From the NCBI GenBank assembly GCA_033980235.1, contig CM067067.1, positions 22,088,903 to 22,152,902 of the forward strand: a stretch of 64,000 bases of DNA. The letters are read 5' to 3'. Under the pieces are notes generated by a model, which had not been told where the DNA came from, did not search any database, and saw only the letters and a program-made list of their open reading frames with translations. The position numbers were made by a program, and so were the translations under genes. The DNA is from Diadema setosum (taxonomy: Eukaryota > Echinodermata > Echinoidea > Diadematoida > Diadematidae). Shown here in pieces: positions 45,846-57,640 of this stretch (position 1 is the stretch's first letter; every line of letters begins with the position of its first letter).

Positions 45846-48800
45846 CTGAAATTGTAGGATCCCTTTAAACACGTTAAACATTGTGGTGATTCAATTCCAG
45901 AAATTATTGAGAATACGCTGACTAACTTGTACGATAATACACATATATTTAAATGCAAGAGAAAAAAACCACACTACAGTATACAAAGTTTTGAGAATCA
46001 TGCTGTCAGTATCGAGAAATCTATGAGCATATTTTTATATAATTATGCTGGCTAAGGCTTAATGAATAAACAGATTCTAATGCTATTCTCTTTTAGAGAA
46101 TGCTATTCTCTTTTACAGAGAAAAAAAAATGAATATGGTAAATCCTTTCATTTCAATTCATCACTTTTTGAAAGTATCCAGCCTCCGTGTCCAATCTTAA
46201 ATTTTCATAGCTTCATGTCTACAAAATAATTACACAACGGGGAACATTGTTCAACAGTTCCTCCGAGTTTCTCTCTCCATTGCCAAACTGATTGCCTTAT
46301 AGCAAGCATACACATGGGAAGGAAAAATCAACAACATGAATATTTGAGATGAGATGAATCATCATTCCCCAAGTTGGCCCCATTACATAAAGTAGGGGGA
46401 AATGATCAGTAACTTCCAATGATAACAAGTACCATTTATATAGCCACAAGGAAGATGTCCTGGAAGATAATGGCTTGCTGCCATGGAAACTGATGATATT
46501 AAAAATGTATATGATGGTACTTCGTAAATGCGGCGGGCAGGGGTGGCGTATAGGCTCTTTCTGTTAGTTATCTGTTGTTTGATTAACTCTCGTTCTAGGA
46601 GGAAAAAGAGCAGGTATAGCCCCCCCCCCCCCCCCCAATAACACTGAATGACGAAGCGTTGTACAGGATATTAAGCAACCATACCATTGCCATTGACACG
46701 ATTGATGCCATTGATGTCATTGATTCCATAAATTTGATAGAGATGCATGGCAATGCAAAGTTTACAATGGTTCCACTAGGTGCTTCATTTGAAGCATCTT
46801 TTCATTTCACACTATAGTTGTGGAATAACATAAACACTTTTAGGGGTATACGTTTGCGTTTAGTATTGTGTCCACACAAACACATTTACAAACTATACTT
46901 GTTGCTTGGAGTTTATGATTACACTCTATTAAATTCAACTTTTCACGCTGCAGTTTCTTGCAAAACAACTAACAATACTCACCTCATACTTGATTATACG
47001 GTCAGAACAACATGGATGATATAAATCATTTTGCAAATATATATTCTTTTTTTAATGATGAACTTATAGTGCTCTGGGAAGATAAAGAAACTTACTGAAA
47101 GTATTGCTTCTAAATTTATGACCCCTAACGGTGCCTGAAGCATAAACTTACGACATAACGACATTGAGGACAATGGAGTAAAGATAGCTAATCAAACAAG
47201 TGTACATTGCAAAACAGATTTGTTAATAGTCGCTAATTGGAAAGTATCTAACATTACAGATGATTAAAAAAGTTCTCTGAAAAATGAAATGAATGAAAGT
47301 GGTTCCTATTTGAATCATACCGCCCATTTCCTGTTTCATAATGAGCTGACCCGGTCAAATATTTCTGGTGGTTAAAATTGATGGATTAAAAAATAAAAAA
47401 AAGTGTATCCTTGTTGACATGTGCCAACACTGAAAAGAATCCATCAAAATGTCGCATCACCAGACCGGATATTTTGATCAAGATCTACCTCTGAACAAAA
47501 CATTTGATAATCCATGATGCATAAATGCCATCTTCCGAAAGCGGTCATTTTGGGAGATGGACGGGTACAATAAACGAGTGACGAAAAACGCGAGATCACC
47601 CTACATCGCTATATCCTCGTGCGGTTCTGTTTTGTTGTACTTTCGTTTGATTTTTTTTTTTTTTTGGCTCCTCCTTGAAATTGAGGATTTAAGCATTATA
47701 CCGGCACAAGCGTCATGTGCTGCGTTCTTAGGCCCTCGTGAGTGATATTTCCTGGTAAACAGAGGTGAAACGATCATGTGCCAGCTTATATCTATGACAA
47801 CTTTTTTTTATCGTTCAGATCATCTCATCTATTACTTGTTGCGATCTTCTTTTTTTAATTCAGAAAACTCCCCTCTGTATTTGTAACAATCAGAAATAAT
47901 TTATTTTTGTCTTCCTCTCAACACTAATAACGGTATAGTTTTCAAAGTCGGACTACAGCAATTAAGTGTATTCCCCTAATTGTTGAGAATTATTTTGGAA
48001 TGGCTCCACATATAGCCGTGAATAATTCGTCAGTGTGAGTAAAGGGCGTGATTATCGTTTTCTTTTCCGAAATTACCTAAGATGGCGTGTGTGTCATTTC
48101 TCTTTGTCTCCTTTATCTTCTCTCTCTCTCTCTCTCTCTATCCCTCTCTCTCTCTCTCTCTCCTTACATATAATATATTCGTGTATATATAGATGGAGAT
48201 CGATAGATGGATATATAGATGAACCACCAGGTAGAGAGGGGGAGAGAGAGATTGTGAAATATAGAAAGAGAGGGGGGGGGGGGAGGAAGATTTTTCCAAG
48301 TGATGTGCATGTCTGACATGTTCCGTTGACTAGTTGACAAGAGGAACGCTACTTTCGACACGCCTCGGCGTCAGCCACTCTCACAAGGTGTGTGAGAATT
48401 AATGCGAACCGAATGTGAGCCGCTCTCTTCGGGGGGTACGTCCGTCCGCCCCTTCGGGCTAGCCCGGGCCAGCAAAACCGCCAAAATCTGTTTCTAGTTC
48501 ACCTGCTTTTATTGGTGTATATATTGCCTAATAATCCTTTCTCTCCCTCTCACCCCCCCCCCTCTCTCTCTCTCTATCTCCATCCCTTTCCTTCTCTTTC
48601 CTTCTCTTTCTCTCTCCCTCATTTTGGCTCTTGTTCAACTGTCAAATATAATTAGAATAAGGTTAAACTATTGAGTATTTAAAGAAATTTCTTTCTGCCC
48701 TTCTCTTTCTTTTCAAAAGAATAATCGAAAAAATGATTGTGCCAAAGGCTAAAACAAAAGACACACAAGACATTTGACTTAAAATACAGTCATGCCATCT

Positions 48801-48960
48801 CACATCAATTGTAATAATTCAACCTAATAGAATCCATGGTGATAAAACTAAAGATACCAGCTCATTCTTATTCTAAGAGTCATATTACATGCAGTCAACA
48901 ACATAAATGCCATTGTTGCGGCTTATATGAAGAGTTCATTCTGTGATGATAATGATGTCG
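45846..48960. other. Anonymous intergenic stretch
   Basis: Contains a near-perfect 20-base duplication around 46080-46120, a poly-C run at 46620, TC-rich tracts (48118-48165, 48540-48620), and a small CpG-rich patch at about 48360-48490. Nothing gene-like was recognised. Confidence 0.4.
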
Positions 48961-48981
48961 AGGATGACAAAGCAGACCTCA

Positions 48982-49073
48982 AATGATGATGATGATGATG
49001 ACGATGATGATTGATGATGATGACGATGATGATGATGATTGATGATGATGATGACGATGGTGATGATGATGAC

Positions 49074-49111
<38 letters not shown>

Positions 49112-49121
49112 CGACGACGAC

Positions 49122-49171
<50 letters not shown>
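48982..49171. repeat. (GAT)n array with GAC variants
   Basis: About 60 GAT triplets with interspersed GAC units and two or three ATTGAT interruptions. Length and purity suggest a polymorphic locus. Confidence 0.96.
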
Positions 49172-51095
49172 GAATCTACATATCTCGTGAAAAAAAAAAT
49201 GACCGGTAACTTATTAGAATAATTATATCTTTTTTAACAGTGCGTGTTGTACGTTATAAATGTATCATCAAATCTCTTGAATGATTTATACCTGTTCCAT
49301 GATGTACTGCGAGATAACGGTAGTGAGTTTATAAAGATCAGTGCCCTTCATAAAGAATTTTTTTCCCAAAAACAACGAAAACAAAGCCAAAGACTTCGAC
49401 AAGTAATGACGCATGCAAAAGCAACTAATCATTTCATTTTCGATCAGCGTTTCATTTCATGCTATCCATGAAGGTAAAACATTTTTTCCTACTCTCATTC
49501 CAAGTACAGGCGCCCATTGCTTAACTGTATCCTTCGGCAACTCCACAGATAGTAAAAAAGACAACAGAAAAGACAATTTTAGGCGTATTCCACGCACACT
49601 TCGAGAAGATGAATGGACAACACTCTCGAGGAAAATAAGATCGGAAGAGAACTTAATGAGGATTATTTGTCTCTGGGCCAAGAAACAAAGGATGCTGAGA
49701 GGCAATAAATCGGTCGAACTAGATCAGTCAATTGACCGCATCTCCGCTAGGGCTCGGGTGCCTCATTCAGGTACATTCACACTGTAACGACGACAGAGGG
49801 AGCAATTTCGTTATGACACCATTTCCTTCTTTTCTTTCAACGTTGCAACAGTTCATCCGAAAACAGAAAGAGGGCAAACTTCCCTTCTAACAAAACAAAA
49901 CAACACAAGACAAAACAATGAGAGGGATCGCACGAGAGGGAATAAAGATGAAAGAAATTTATGATTGTATTCCGGGAGTCCCCTCCGTGTCAGCAGTATT
50001 GGCCCACAATGCTTTAATCATCCCATCTTCCGCCTCCTTCCCTGTCAGGCGGGCGGCGTGAAGCAGAAGTAGTAGTCTGTTTATTATCTGGTGTGTGTTT
50101 TAGAGGAGGGGATGAGTCAGTGTGATTGGGAGATGGGGGGGGGGGGGGGTGGGGTAATCTGGAGGTGGTAAAGAGAGGATAGAGTTGTGGTATAAAGAGT
50201 ATGGCAACGGCAACATACAGTGTCAGCTCTAGTAATATATTTGTGTCTCTTTACACATGTGTCATTCTCGCAGTGCCAACCACATGTCAACTAACCGTCA
50301 CTCTTTTTGTACTTTGCTTAATGTTTAAGCGTAATAGCTTCAGATGTGAAAAGGCTAAAAAGCTGTGTTCGACGCTTGGATTTTGATAATTGGGTGTCAG
50401 GGCCCTCTGGTAGAACAGTAGCAGCACTGAAGTGCCTATTCTACCCATTGTTATTACTATCATACCCTGTAAAATATTGTTGTCACATTTTGTTGCGGTT
50501 ATATTTATCTTATTCTGCTTTTTTGGACTCGCGGAGTATCCATAGACAAAACTAATCAGAGATGGCGCTATTCACAGAATTTCATGGAATGATTATTATT
50601 ATTAGGTTGCACAGCCGACGGGAACGGAAAAGTAAGTCCAAAGTACATTGAATGATTGTGGTATCAAATATCATCTGTTATAATTTGTTTGCCCTGAGTA
50701 AAAGAAAATCTGTATGCTAAGTGAATCTGTAAATGATTGCAAACGTCTAGCATATAATTCAAACTTTTTACCTAAAGATCAATATTCTGCTCCACACTTG
50801 TCAGAATGGAGTATCCAGAAATACATTCGTGTCCATCCTGACGGTGACCGGAAGATTTTTAACCTTGAACCAATATAGCACCCCCCCCCCCCCCCCATTA
50901 AAAAAAAAAACAAAAAACTCGCACACACATACTTTCGTGTCTCACTACTGAACCAGGCATTTTATGTCAAAACGTGCCCAATACCCTTAAATTTAATACC
51001 GAATACCATTTCGATATGCAGTCAAAATGGCAGTAATAAATGGGAGGGAACCTTTGGGATCCGCTCACGTCGTTAAAAAAAAAAAATGAATATAT
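49172..51095. other. Anonymous intergenic stretch
   Basis: Less AT-rich between 49470 and 50060. The 124-codon plus-strand frame at 49413-49787 has no recognisable domain and is not called. Poly-G at 50138 and poly-C at 50880. Confidence 0.35.
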
Positions 51096-51099
51096 CATC

Positions 51100-51257
51100 G
51101 GCGGATCCTCGAATTCCGTAAAGAAGGGGCGCCTTTACAAAATTAAAGGGGGGGGGCACTCACCCCTCCCCCAATCTCTTTCTTTTTATTTCTTTTGTTT
51201 TAACAAAAAAAAAAAGGGGGGGGGCGCGCCCCCGGTGCGCTGCCCCCTGGATCCGCC
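51100..51257. mobile_element. Short TIR element with GGCGGATCC tips
   Basis: GGCGGATCC at 51100-51108 and GGATCCGCC at 51249-51257 form 9 bp inverted tips. The interior has GGGGCGCC and GGGGGGGCGCGCCCCC segments and poly-A/T. GGCGGATCCAGGGGG-type ends recur on short DNA elements of many marine animals (from memory, not searched). No coding capacity. Confidence 0.45.
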
Positions 51258-51258
51258 A

Positions 51259-51346
51259 CTATATATACATATACATATTCATATACATATACATAATTAT
51301 ACATATACACATATACATATACATATTCATATACATATACATATAC

Positions 51347-51377
<31 letters not shown>

Positions 51378-51475
51378 TATACATACACATACACATATGC
51401 AGTACATATACATATACATATACGTATACATCACTTTATACATCTCCATATATATATATATATATATATATGTTG
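51259..51475. repeat. (ACATAT)n / (ACATAC)n / (TA)n compound repeat
   Basis: Hexamer-like ACATAT units become ACATAC, then degenerate, ending in a TA array at about 51448-51470. Frames here read Tyr-Ile-His or Val-Tyr alternations and are artefacts. Confidence 0.95.
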
Positions 51476-51506
51476 ATAAGGTAGTCCACGTGTTGGCAAG
51501 GTAAAA

Positions 51507-51754
51507 AGATAAGTAACAAAGCTGCAACAAAGTTCATGCTGTATTCACCAACGGTTTATTTCTTCACACAAATTTTCGAGCGTCTCGCCGCCCTTTCTCA
51601 AGTGTTGATACTGAGAGAACAATAACAAAATAATTTTTTTATTGTTCTCTCAGTATCAACACTTGAAAAAGGGCGGCGAGACGCTCGAAAATTTGTGTGA
51701 AGAAATAAACCGTTGGTGAATACATCATGAACTTTGTTGCAGCTTTGTTACTTA

Positions 51755-51757
<3 letters not shown>
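51507..51757. repeat. Near-perfect palindrome, 117 bp arms, 17 bp loop
   Basis: Arms 51507-51623 and 51641-51757 differ at about two positions. The arm contains CGTCTCGCCGCCC and GCAACAAAGTTCATG segments. It is followed directly by a TA array (to about 51789) and preceded, 30-odd bases upstream, by another. It may be a fold-back transposon or an inverted pair of retroelement 3' fragments. No coding frame. Confidence 0.92.
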
Positions 51758-51792
<35 letters not shown>

Positions 51793-51989
51793 TGATTACT
51801 AAAGAACTAGCATGGTGATGTCGAAATGTAACAGGCAAAACTGCATGTTAATGTTGACTTTTACAAAAATGAATGTTCATCAAGTAAAAAGAAGGAGAAG
51901 AAAATCAAAAATACGTTTTCAGATCAGTCATACTTCAAAAGTGAATCAACTTTATAAAGTTCCGCACATCTTCATGAAAACAGTGGTTA

Positions 51990-52236
51990 CGGTCAGGAAC
52001 AGGTGTGATTCAATGGATAAGTTCATGGACTATCAAGTGCAATATCTCTTGGTTCGAGTTCCCCGGGTGTATCGCAGCGGTTGTGCCCCGAGGAGGCACG
52101 GCACTTCATCATCACTGACTATAGTCCTTCTGAGAGAGAGGACGTGAAGTCGTCTGTTCAGCGTTTGGTACGTTGCTCACTCAATGCTTCCTCAGCGGTC
52201 ACATAAAAACAAATCAAATCAAATCAAAATCAATCC
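51990..52236 (+). mobile_element. tRNA-derived SINE with LINE-type AAATC tail
   Basis: A canonical Pol III B-box GGTTCGAGTTCC lies at 52051-52062. An A-box-like TGATTCAATGG lies about 45 bases upstream. A non-tRNA body follows, and the unit ends in AAATCAAATCAAATCAAAATC at 52210-52232. The same tail type is seen on LINEs in this window (40860 and 45440), as expected if the SINE uses that machinery. The tRNA part would not fold into a functional tRNA. Confidence 0.7.
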
Positions 52237-52239
52237 CAA

Positions 52240-54660
52240 TCCAGAATAAGATGAGGTGATACCGTCGTTACGTCAAGGGCACTCATTTAATTTGTGCATA
52301 GAAAATGTAAAGTATAAAGCAGCTTACCAAGGGGAAAACGATTTCGTCTGAACTCATTCGATTTCATCACATCAAAAAAGAAATTGCAATTTAAGAAGAG
52401 TAAACTTTGTAGCCATAACAACAAGCTATATTCAAGCTATTCAAAAGTAGAGGCCTACATCACCCTTCGACATGGTAATTGCAAGTTATTGAAAGTGCAA
52501 GAATGATTTTATTTTTTGATAAAAAAAACAACACATATCTCCTTCTTGAAGATTTGATGGTATGACTTTCCTGTTAAACAACGCGTTCATATTTTCAACG
52601 CTTTTTCTAAAAAAATCTGATTGTATCCAGCTAAAACTATATACGCTTTTGGTATTGCGAGTTTGGTATCACACGGGGAACATCAACATTCCTGATATGT
52701 TCCAAATTTATATACTATTTTCAGTTTATGCCATATTACATATGAAAAGTAAAGGCTAAATGTAACTTTTAACAATCGCCACTTTTAGAATATCAAATCA
52801 TTGTTTTTCCTTAAAAAAAAAGTCGTCCGAGACAACGTATTTCTCCAAGTTTCTCTCTCATACACATCTTCACACGCACTTGCACACATACATACTCACA
52901 CATACACACATACACACACATACAAAATTTAAAAAGAACCAAAAATGTATGCAGTTTCATTTAATCAAATAAAAGGTCTTATATTCCTTAATAAAATGTG
53001 ATACAACAATAACAACAAAATAAACACGAACTGCTGGGACTTTATATTGTGCACGTGACTTTATTTAAGTCAATCAAAGTAAAGTTGTCTATTAAAATGA
53101 ATGAAGATTTTGTTAGAACATTACAGGTAATCAATGACATCGAAGGAACATGAACAACATTGCAACAGACTAGAAAATGCATGAGGCTAAGGTAAAGATC
53201 ATCGTCAAGTTGTCTCTACTCGCTAAGAAATCGTAGGTGAGGTGTACGACGTTTCACTCGCCACTCCTGAGATTTGTCAGGTACAGTAAGGAAAGGTGGT
53301 ATTGTACGTCTTACCTATGTCGTGCATGTTTACCTGTGATTTCTTCGCATTTCTCTGAAAATGTGTGAAACGTGGAAAATTACATGATTTTTTTGTTCAT
53401 GTCTCAATATGAAGCTTCTAGCATTTTGTGAGACTATTTTACTCTTATATTCATTTCAGTCAACTTGTCCTATGTAATATGACGTGGGATTGCACATGAC
53501 CTCTTCCAGCAAACCAATTCTATTATTCTAAATTCAAACCAATTCTATCATCATAAATTCCAGCCTATCTGCCCTTGTGCACTTTCAAGCACTTGCACGC
53601 ACATTCACCACCATCACACGTCAGAGTTTATTTTCCCCTGCTATCTTCGCAGCAGAATTTGTATTGTTACGAATCTAGTACGTCCCTACCTTTTCCTCGG
53701 GCCGGCCATCTTTTCAAGCAATGCTTACAATGGCGGCCCTCTGCATAATCGCTTCTTAACTACAATTGTTATTGTAATCCCTGCTGCATAGACATACATA
53801 CTGTACATTATTTCATTAATTTCCTATAATGTCATTGTTTATGCAAGTCAAACGACTCTGTCCTAAATTTACTTTGAATATTTCCCACATGTTCATGATT
53901 ATGTAACTTATGTATATTGATTCGCAGAAAATAAAGTATCTATCAAACAAACAAAACCCCAAGCTTTGGACGACAATCACAAGTTGCACTCGACGATCGA
54001 CAAGGAGCCAGTTAAGACCCAAGTAAATCTCTCTCATATTGCTTTCATTATTACACACGTTACGGAAACATCCACTCCGAACGCGCGAAGATACACGCCG
54101 TCACGCTTTGCCCCGAATAAGTTCACCTAAAAATATATCAGGTACTTCCTATTCGGCTTGTCGCTCCTTTCATCGGCCATTACACGGCGTCTCAATTAGA
54201 TCAACGGCGGGATTATAACACCAATGGCATGACGAATGCACGCAGCCAGAAGAAAAAAAAATGCTGATATACAGTTCCTAGATTTTCACATAAATTTCGA
54301 TATTATTGTCACTTTTTTTTTTGCATCGTCATGATTACAAAGAGAAATGTGAATCCAGATGAAATGATTTTTTTTTTATCATGTTTGAAGGTTAGATTAT
54401 TGCATGAGTATAAGTCGCCGTGTCACGTCCGATCAATATGTATATTTGTAAATTTATGCGGAAAATGTTCTTATCGTTTAATAATTCATCGTTATTCCAA
54501 AGAAATTGAAACGAATCTTATGTTTGTCGGAATCCCGAATTGATAATTGAAATCTTATTCGTTCCCGGGCTCTATTTTACTTAATTTAAGTTGAATAGTT
54601 CTGTCAACTTGGTCTGAATGCTTTTATCATCATTACTTTTTTTTTCTGGTTTTATCTATT
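52240..54660. other. Anonymous intergenic stretch
   Basis: AT-rich, with a CACATA-rich tract at 52860-52925 and a less AT-rich part at 53200-53760. No recognisable gene. Confidence 0.4.
53703..53748. promoter_or_regulatory. Opposed YY1-like sites
   Basis: GGCCATCTTTT and, about 25 bases downstream, ACAATGGCGGC are YY1-type cores (ATGGC) in inverted orientation within a GC-richer patch. YY1 sites cluster at promoters. No transcript could be attached. Confidence 0.25.
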
Positions 54661-54667
54661 TTGTCAT

Positions 54668-54779
54668 TGCTCACCCTCATTCTACTTACCACTATATCTA
54701 CATAATATTATTGTGTGGGTCTTTGCTCACCCTCATTCTACCTACCACTATATCTACATAATATTATTGTGTGGGTCTG
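54668..54779. repeat. 56 bp tandem duplication
   Basis: Two head-to-tail copies of a 56-base unit (54668-54723 and 54724-54779), starting near GCTCACCCTCATTCTAC. They differ at one or two bases, so the duplication is recent. Confidence 0.93.
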
Positions 54780-54941
54780 CTTTATACATTCCTTCACTGC
54801 ATGATTTCTCGAAAAATAACTATTAAAAAGTGGTCCGCTGTGTCTTCTCACAACCTTAGTCCAATCTCATGAAAACAATCGAATATCCGAAGAGCGCCAG
54901 TACTAGTAAGATGCAAATGATAGATTAATGCTAGATTTTCT

Positions 54942-55060
54942 TTCAAAATTCAAATCAATTTATTTTTCACGTTTCTCACAAATCCTTACATTTTGAATAA
55001 TATGAACACAGATTATTGTACCTTGTCGATTGTAAACAGGCAAATTATGTATACACATAA
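54942..55060 (-). mobile_element. LINE 3' end relic (minus strand)
   Basis: On the minus strand, AATATTCAAAATGTAAGGATTTGTGAGAA-like sequence leads to AATAAATTGATTTGAATTTTGAA. This resembles the TTTGAATTTGAA tails of other LINE ends in the window. Short and degenerate. Confidence 0.4.
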
Positions 55061-55069
55061 TATAATACG

Positions 55070-55071
<2 letters not shown>

Positions 55072-55122
<51 letters not shown>
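55072..55122. repeat. (TA)n microsatellite
   Basis: About 24 TA units. Confidence 0.96.
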
Positions 55123-55124
<2 letters not shown>

Positions 55125-57216
55125 TCATTATTCGTAAATGGTTTGTATCAAAGAGATGTATAGATGAATAGATGTATGGCGGGTATTCAGGTTTGTGTAA
55201 AGGTAAGTCCCTAATAATCGGTGGTTATGAAACAGGGCAATGCAGGGAGAGCGGACAAAAAAAAATGTTTAAAAAGAGATAAACAAAGATTAAATAACAA
55301 GAGAAGAATGAAACAAACAAAAAATAGATGCAAGCTGAAATCATGCTGCAGTGAATTTTTATCACTTCTAATCCCCTCATCCACGTCTCTTACTTTTGAC
55401 AGCGCGCAACATGTGGTCGAGACAGGTACTGTATTGGGAGACTTGTCTCAGGGCATGTCCACCGGGCTTTCGTCTGGCGATACTGAGCAGCGGCTCGATC
55501 GATCGCGCACGTATAGGCCTACAGTGTGTATCCAAAGTACGAGCGCGCTCGCTCGCGAACGGATAACCACTTTTCATCGCTGGGGGATCTGCCCTGCCAA
55601 TTTCGACTGATTTCCCCGTTCCGAGAGTTTTGTCAAAGTCCATTTGGGCTTGATATCCTGTGATGTGGATTGCGCCCCCTATACAACAAAACCTTTAATC
55701 CCAGCTTTATGGAGCCCTCCAAGCTAGCTAGCTCGTTAGCTACTTTCTAGCTAGCTCTTGGGGTGACTCCTCCCTCACCCCTGTACACCGTGCCACACAT
55801 GTGTTCCCGGATTTCAACAAACTAGACCAGGATTACCCCCTAAAAAGGTCTTGATTCATCCTCGGCATGGTTGACAAGTTTCCATACTTATGGCTTCCAA
55901 CGTCTTTCTTGCTCTCAAAAATCAAAGCAATGGTCTCATCCTCATGTAAGCGCCCCCCCCCCCCAACCCACCACCACCACCACCATTTCAATACTTGGAA
56001 ACAGTCACGCGAACAGGCATTTTAACACTTGCTCTATATAAGAATACTAGTAGTCGGTGATAGTCGTATTGCTATGAATACAAAACCTTCATCTCTCCTC
56101 CAATTTGCCAAATGTTTATGACGAACGCCATGTTGCATGTCTATAAAGAACTTAAGAACAATGAAAGCTTGATATCACGTGTTCATTTTCTCTATCCATA
56201 CCCATTCCAACTTCCTTCCCCCTCCCCATCCTCCCCGCTCCCCCCCCCCCCCCACCTTTCTCTCTGTCGTCCCTTCTTACCACTCCTTTTTGAATCAGGT
56301 ACCAAAATACAACAAAATGCAGGAACGCCGCGGAGACGGCTCGGTGGTGTGGCTTTAATCAGGAGATGAAGCTGTGTTTGGAGGTGTTTAGATGAAGAGA
56401 AGATGCGAAAGATAGGGACTGTCCTGGGATATGCTTTCTATGGTGCCAATTAGGGTGAGTTTTGTTACGGATGCTCTGTACTTTCATCTCCAAAGCTTAC
56501 TTACATTAAGTTCCTACTACTCCTCAAGTCCTCTATACCTCTCTCTCTCAATATATATCTTTCTTCATCTTTCTCTCTCTCTATCTTTCTCTGTTTTGGC
56601 AGCAATGAACTTTTTTTTTTTCTGACCAGGGTATTATCTCTAACTCAAATAAGATGTCTTGAATCTCCAAGGTGTCGATTAACTTCCGGAAATTGCTTCC
56701 TTTTTTAGTGTTCGGGGAAAGGTTGCAGATGAGAAAATTTAAAAAGGACGTTGTTCTTTTTACACGTCATATTTTATTCTTTACGTTAGAGACTCGGATA
56801 TCATGTCCCATACCACACGAGCACTGGTCATCCTAGAAGCATTAAAAGACACACCTGACGTAGAAGGGTGTGATAGCCGTGAATTTTCAAAAGAACAGTA
56901 GCTTGACGCATTATATTCCAGGTGTTTATCTTCAGATCTTAAGTTTTGAAAAAAAGTCGAGGGCGCTTAACTCTCTGGATAAAAACAAAAATAAACAAAC
57001 AAGCAAACAAACAAAACAAAAAAAAAACCGTCTTTTGGGAACTGGCACCCCGATCCTGTTTTCTTCTTTTTTGTTTTTCTCCTGTCAAAAAAAAAAAAAA
57101 AATACAACCTTTGTCCAAAAGGGAGCCTACATTCTGGAAAAGAAAGAAACAAAAAGAAAAATCAATTTCTATCAACTATCAGGTATCAATTTATCAACTA
57201 TGTATATTTATATCAA

Positions 57217-57247
<31 letters not shown>

Positions 57248-57435
57248 GTAGGCCTATGTGTGTATGTATGTGTGTATGTGCGTATATGATTATGCGTGTG
57301 TGCGTGCGTATGTGTGTGTGTACTAGTGTACGTTTGTGTGCTTTGGGGCTTTTGCAACTGAAGTTATGGTTAAATTGTTATTTTGAAAGACGTAGGCTAC
57401 ATTTTATATATCAACAACACTGAATTGTTTTACAA
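55123..57435. other. Anonymous intergenic stretch with GC-richer island at 55370-55650
   Basis: The 55370-55650 block is CpG-rich and unrepetitive, with overlapping frames on both strands and no domain. A run of short AGCTAGCT-rich sequence lies at 55725-55760. Poly-C runs at 55950 and 56240; TC-rich tracts at 56520-56600; GT/GTAT repeats at 57216-57330. Confidence 0.35.
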
Positions 57436-57440
57436 ACAAC

Positions 57441-57640
57441 ATTCAAATTCAAATTCAAATGATTTTGTTTCCATGTAAAGTAATAGAAAGCAATATATAC
57501 ATAACGCTTACTTGAGCACATAATATCTTAAAGAACTTTGCATCACATACGTTTCAACAAAACATGGATACAATAATAATGATATCAACTTTGTTTTTAG
57601 ATAAATAAACAAGTAAGCAATACAATTGTATTTTGTAACT
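57441..57640 (-). mobile_element. LINE 3' end relic (minus strand)
   Basis: On the minus strand, TTACATGGAAACAAAATCAT followed by three TTTGAA units resembles the GGAAATGAAAATCAA plus TTGAACTT ends at 30490 and 39731. The body to the right has no recognisable coding text. Confidence 0.5.

Noticed and set aside
51040..51504. 154-codon plus-strand frame
   Set aside because: It translates a short TIR element followed by ACATAT/TA microsatellite (His-Ile-Tyr-Thr repeats).
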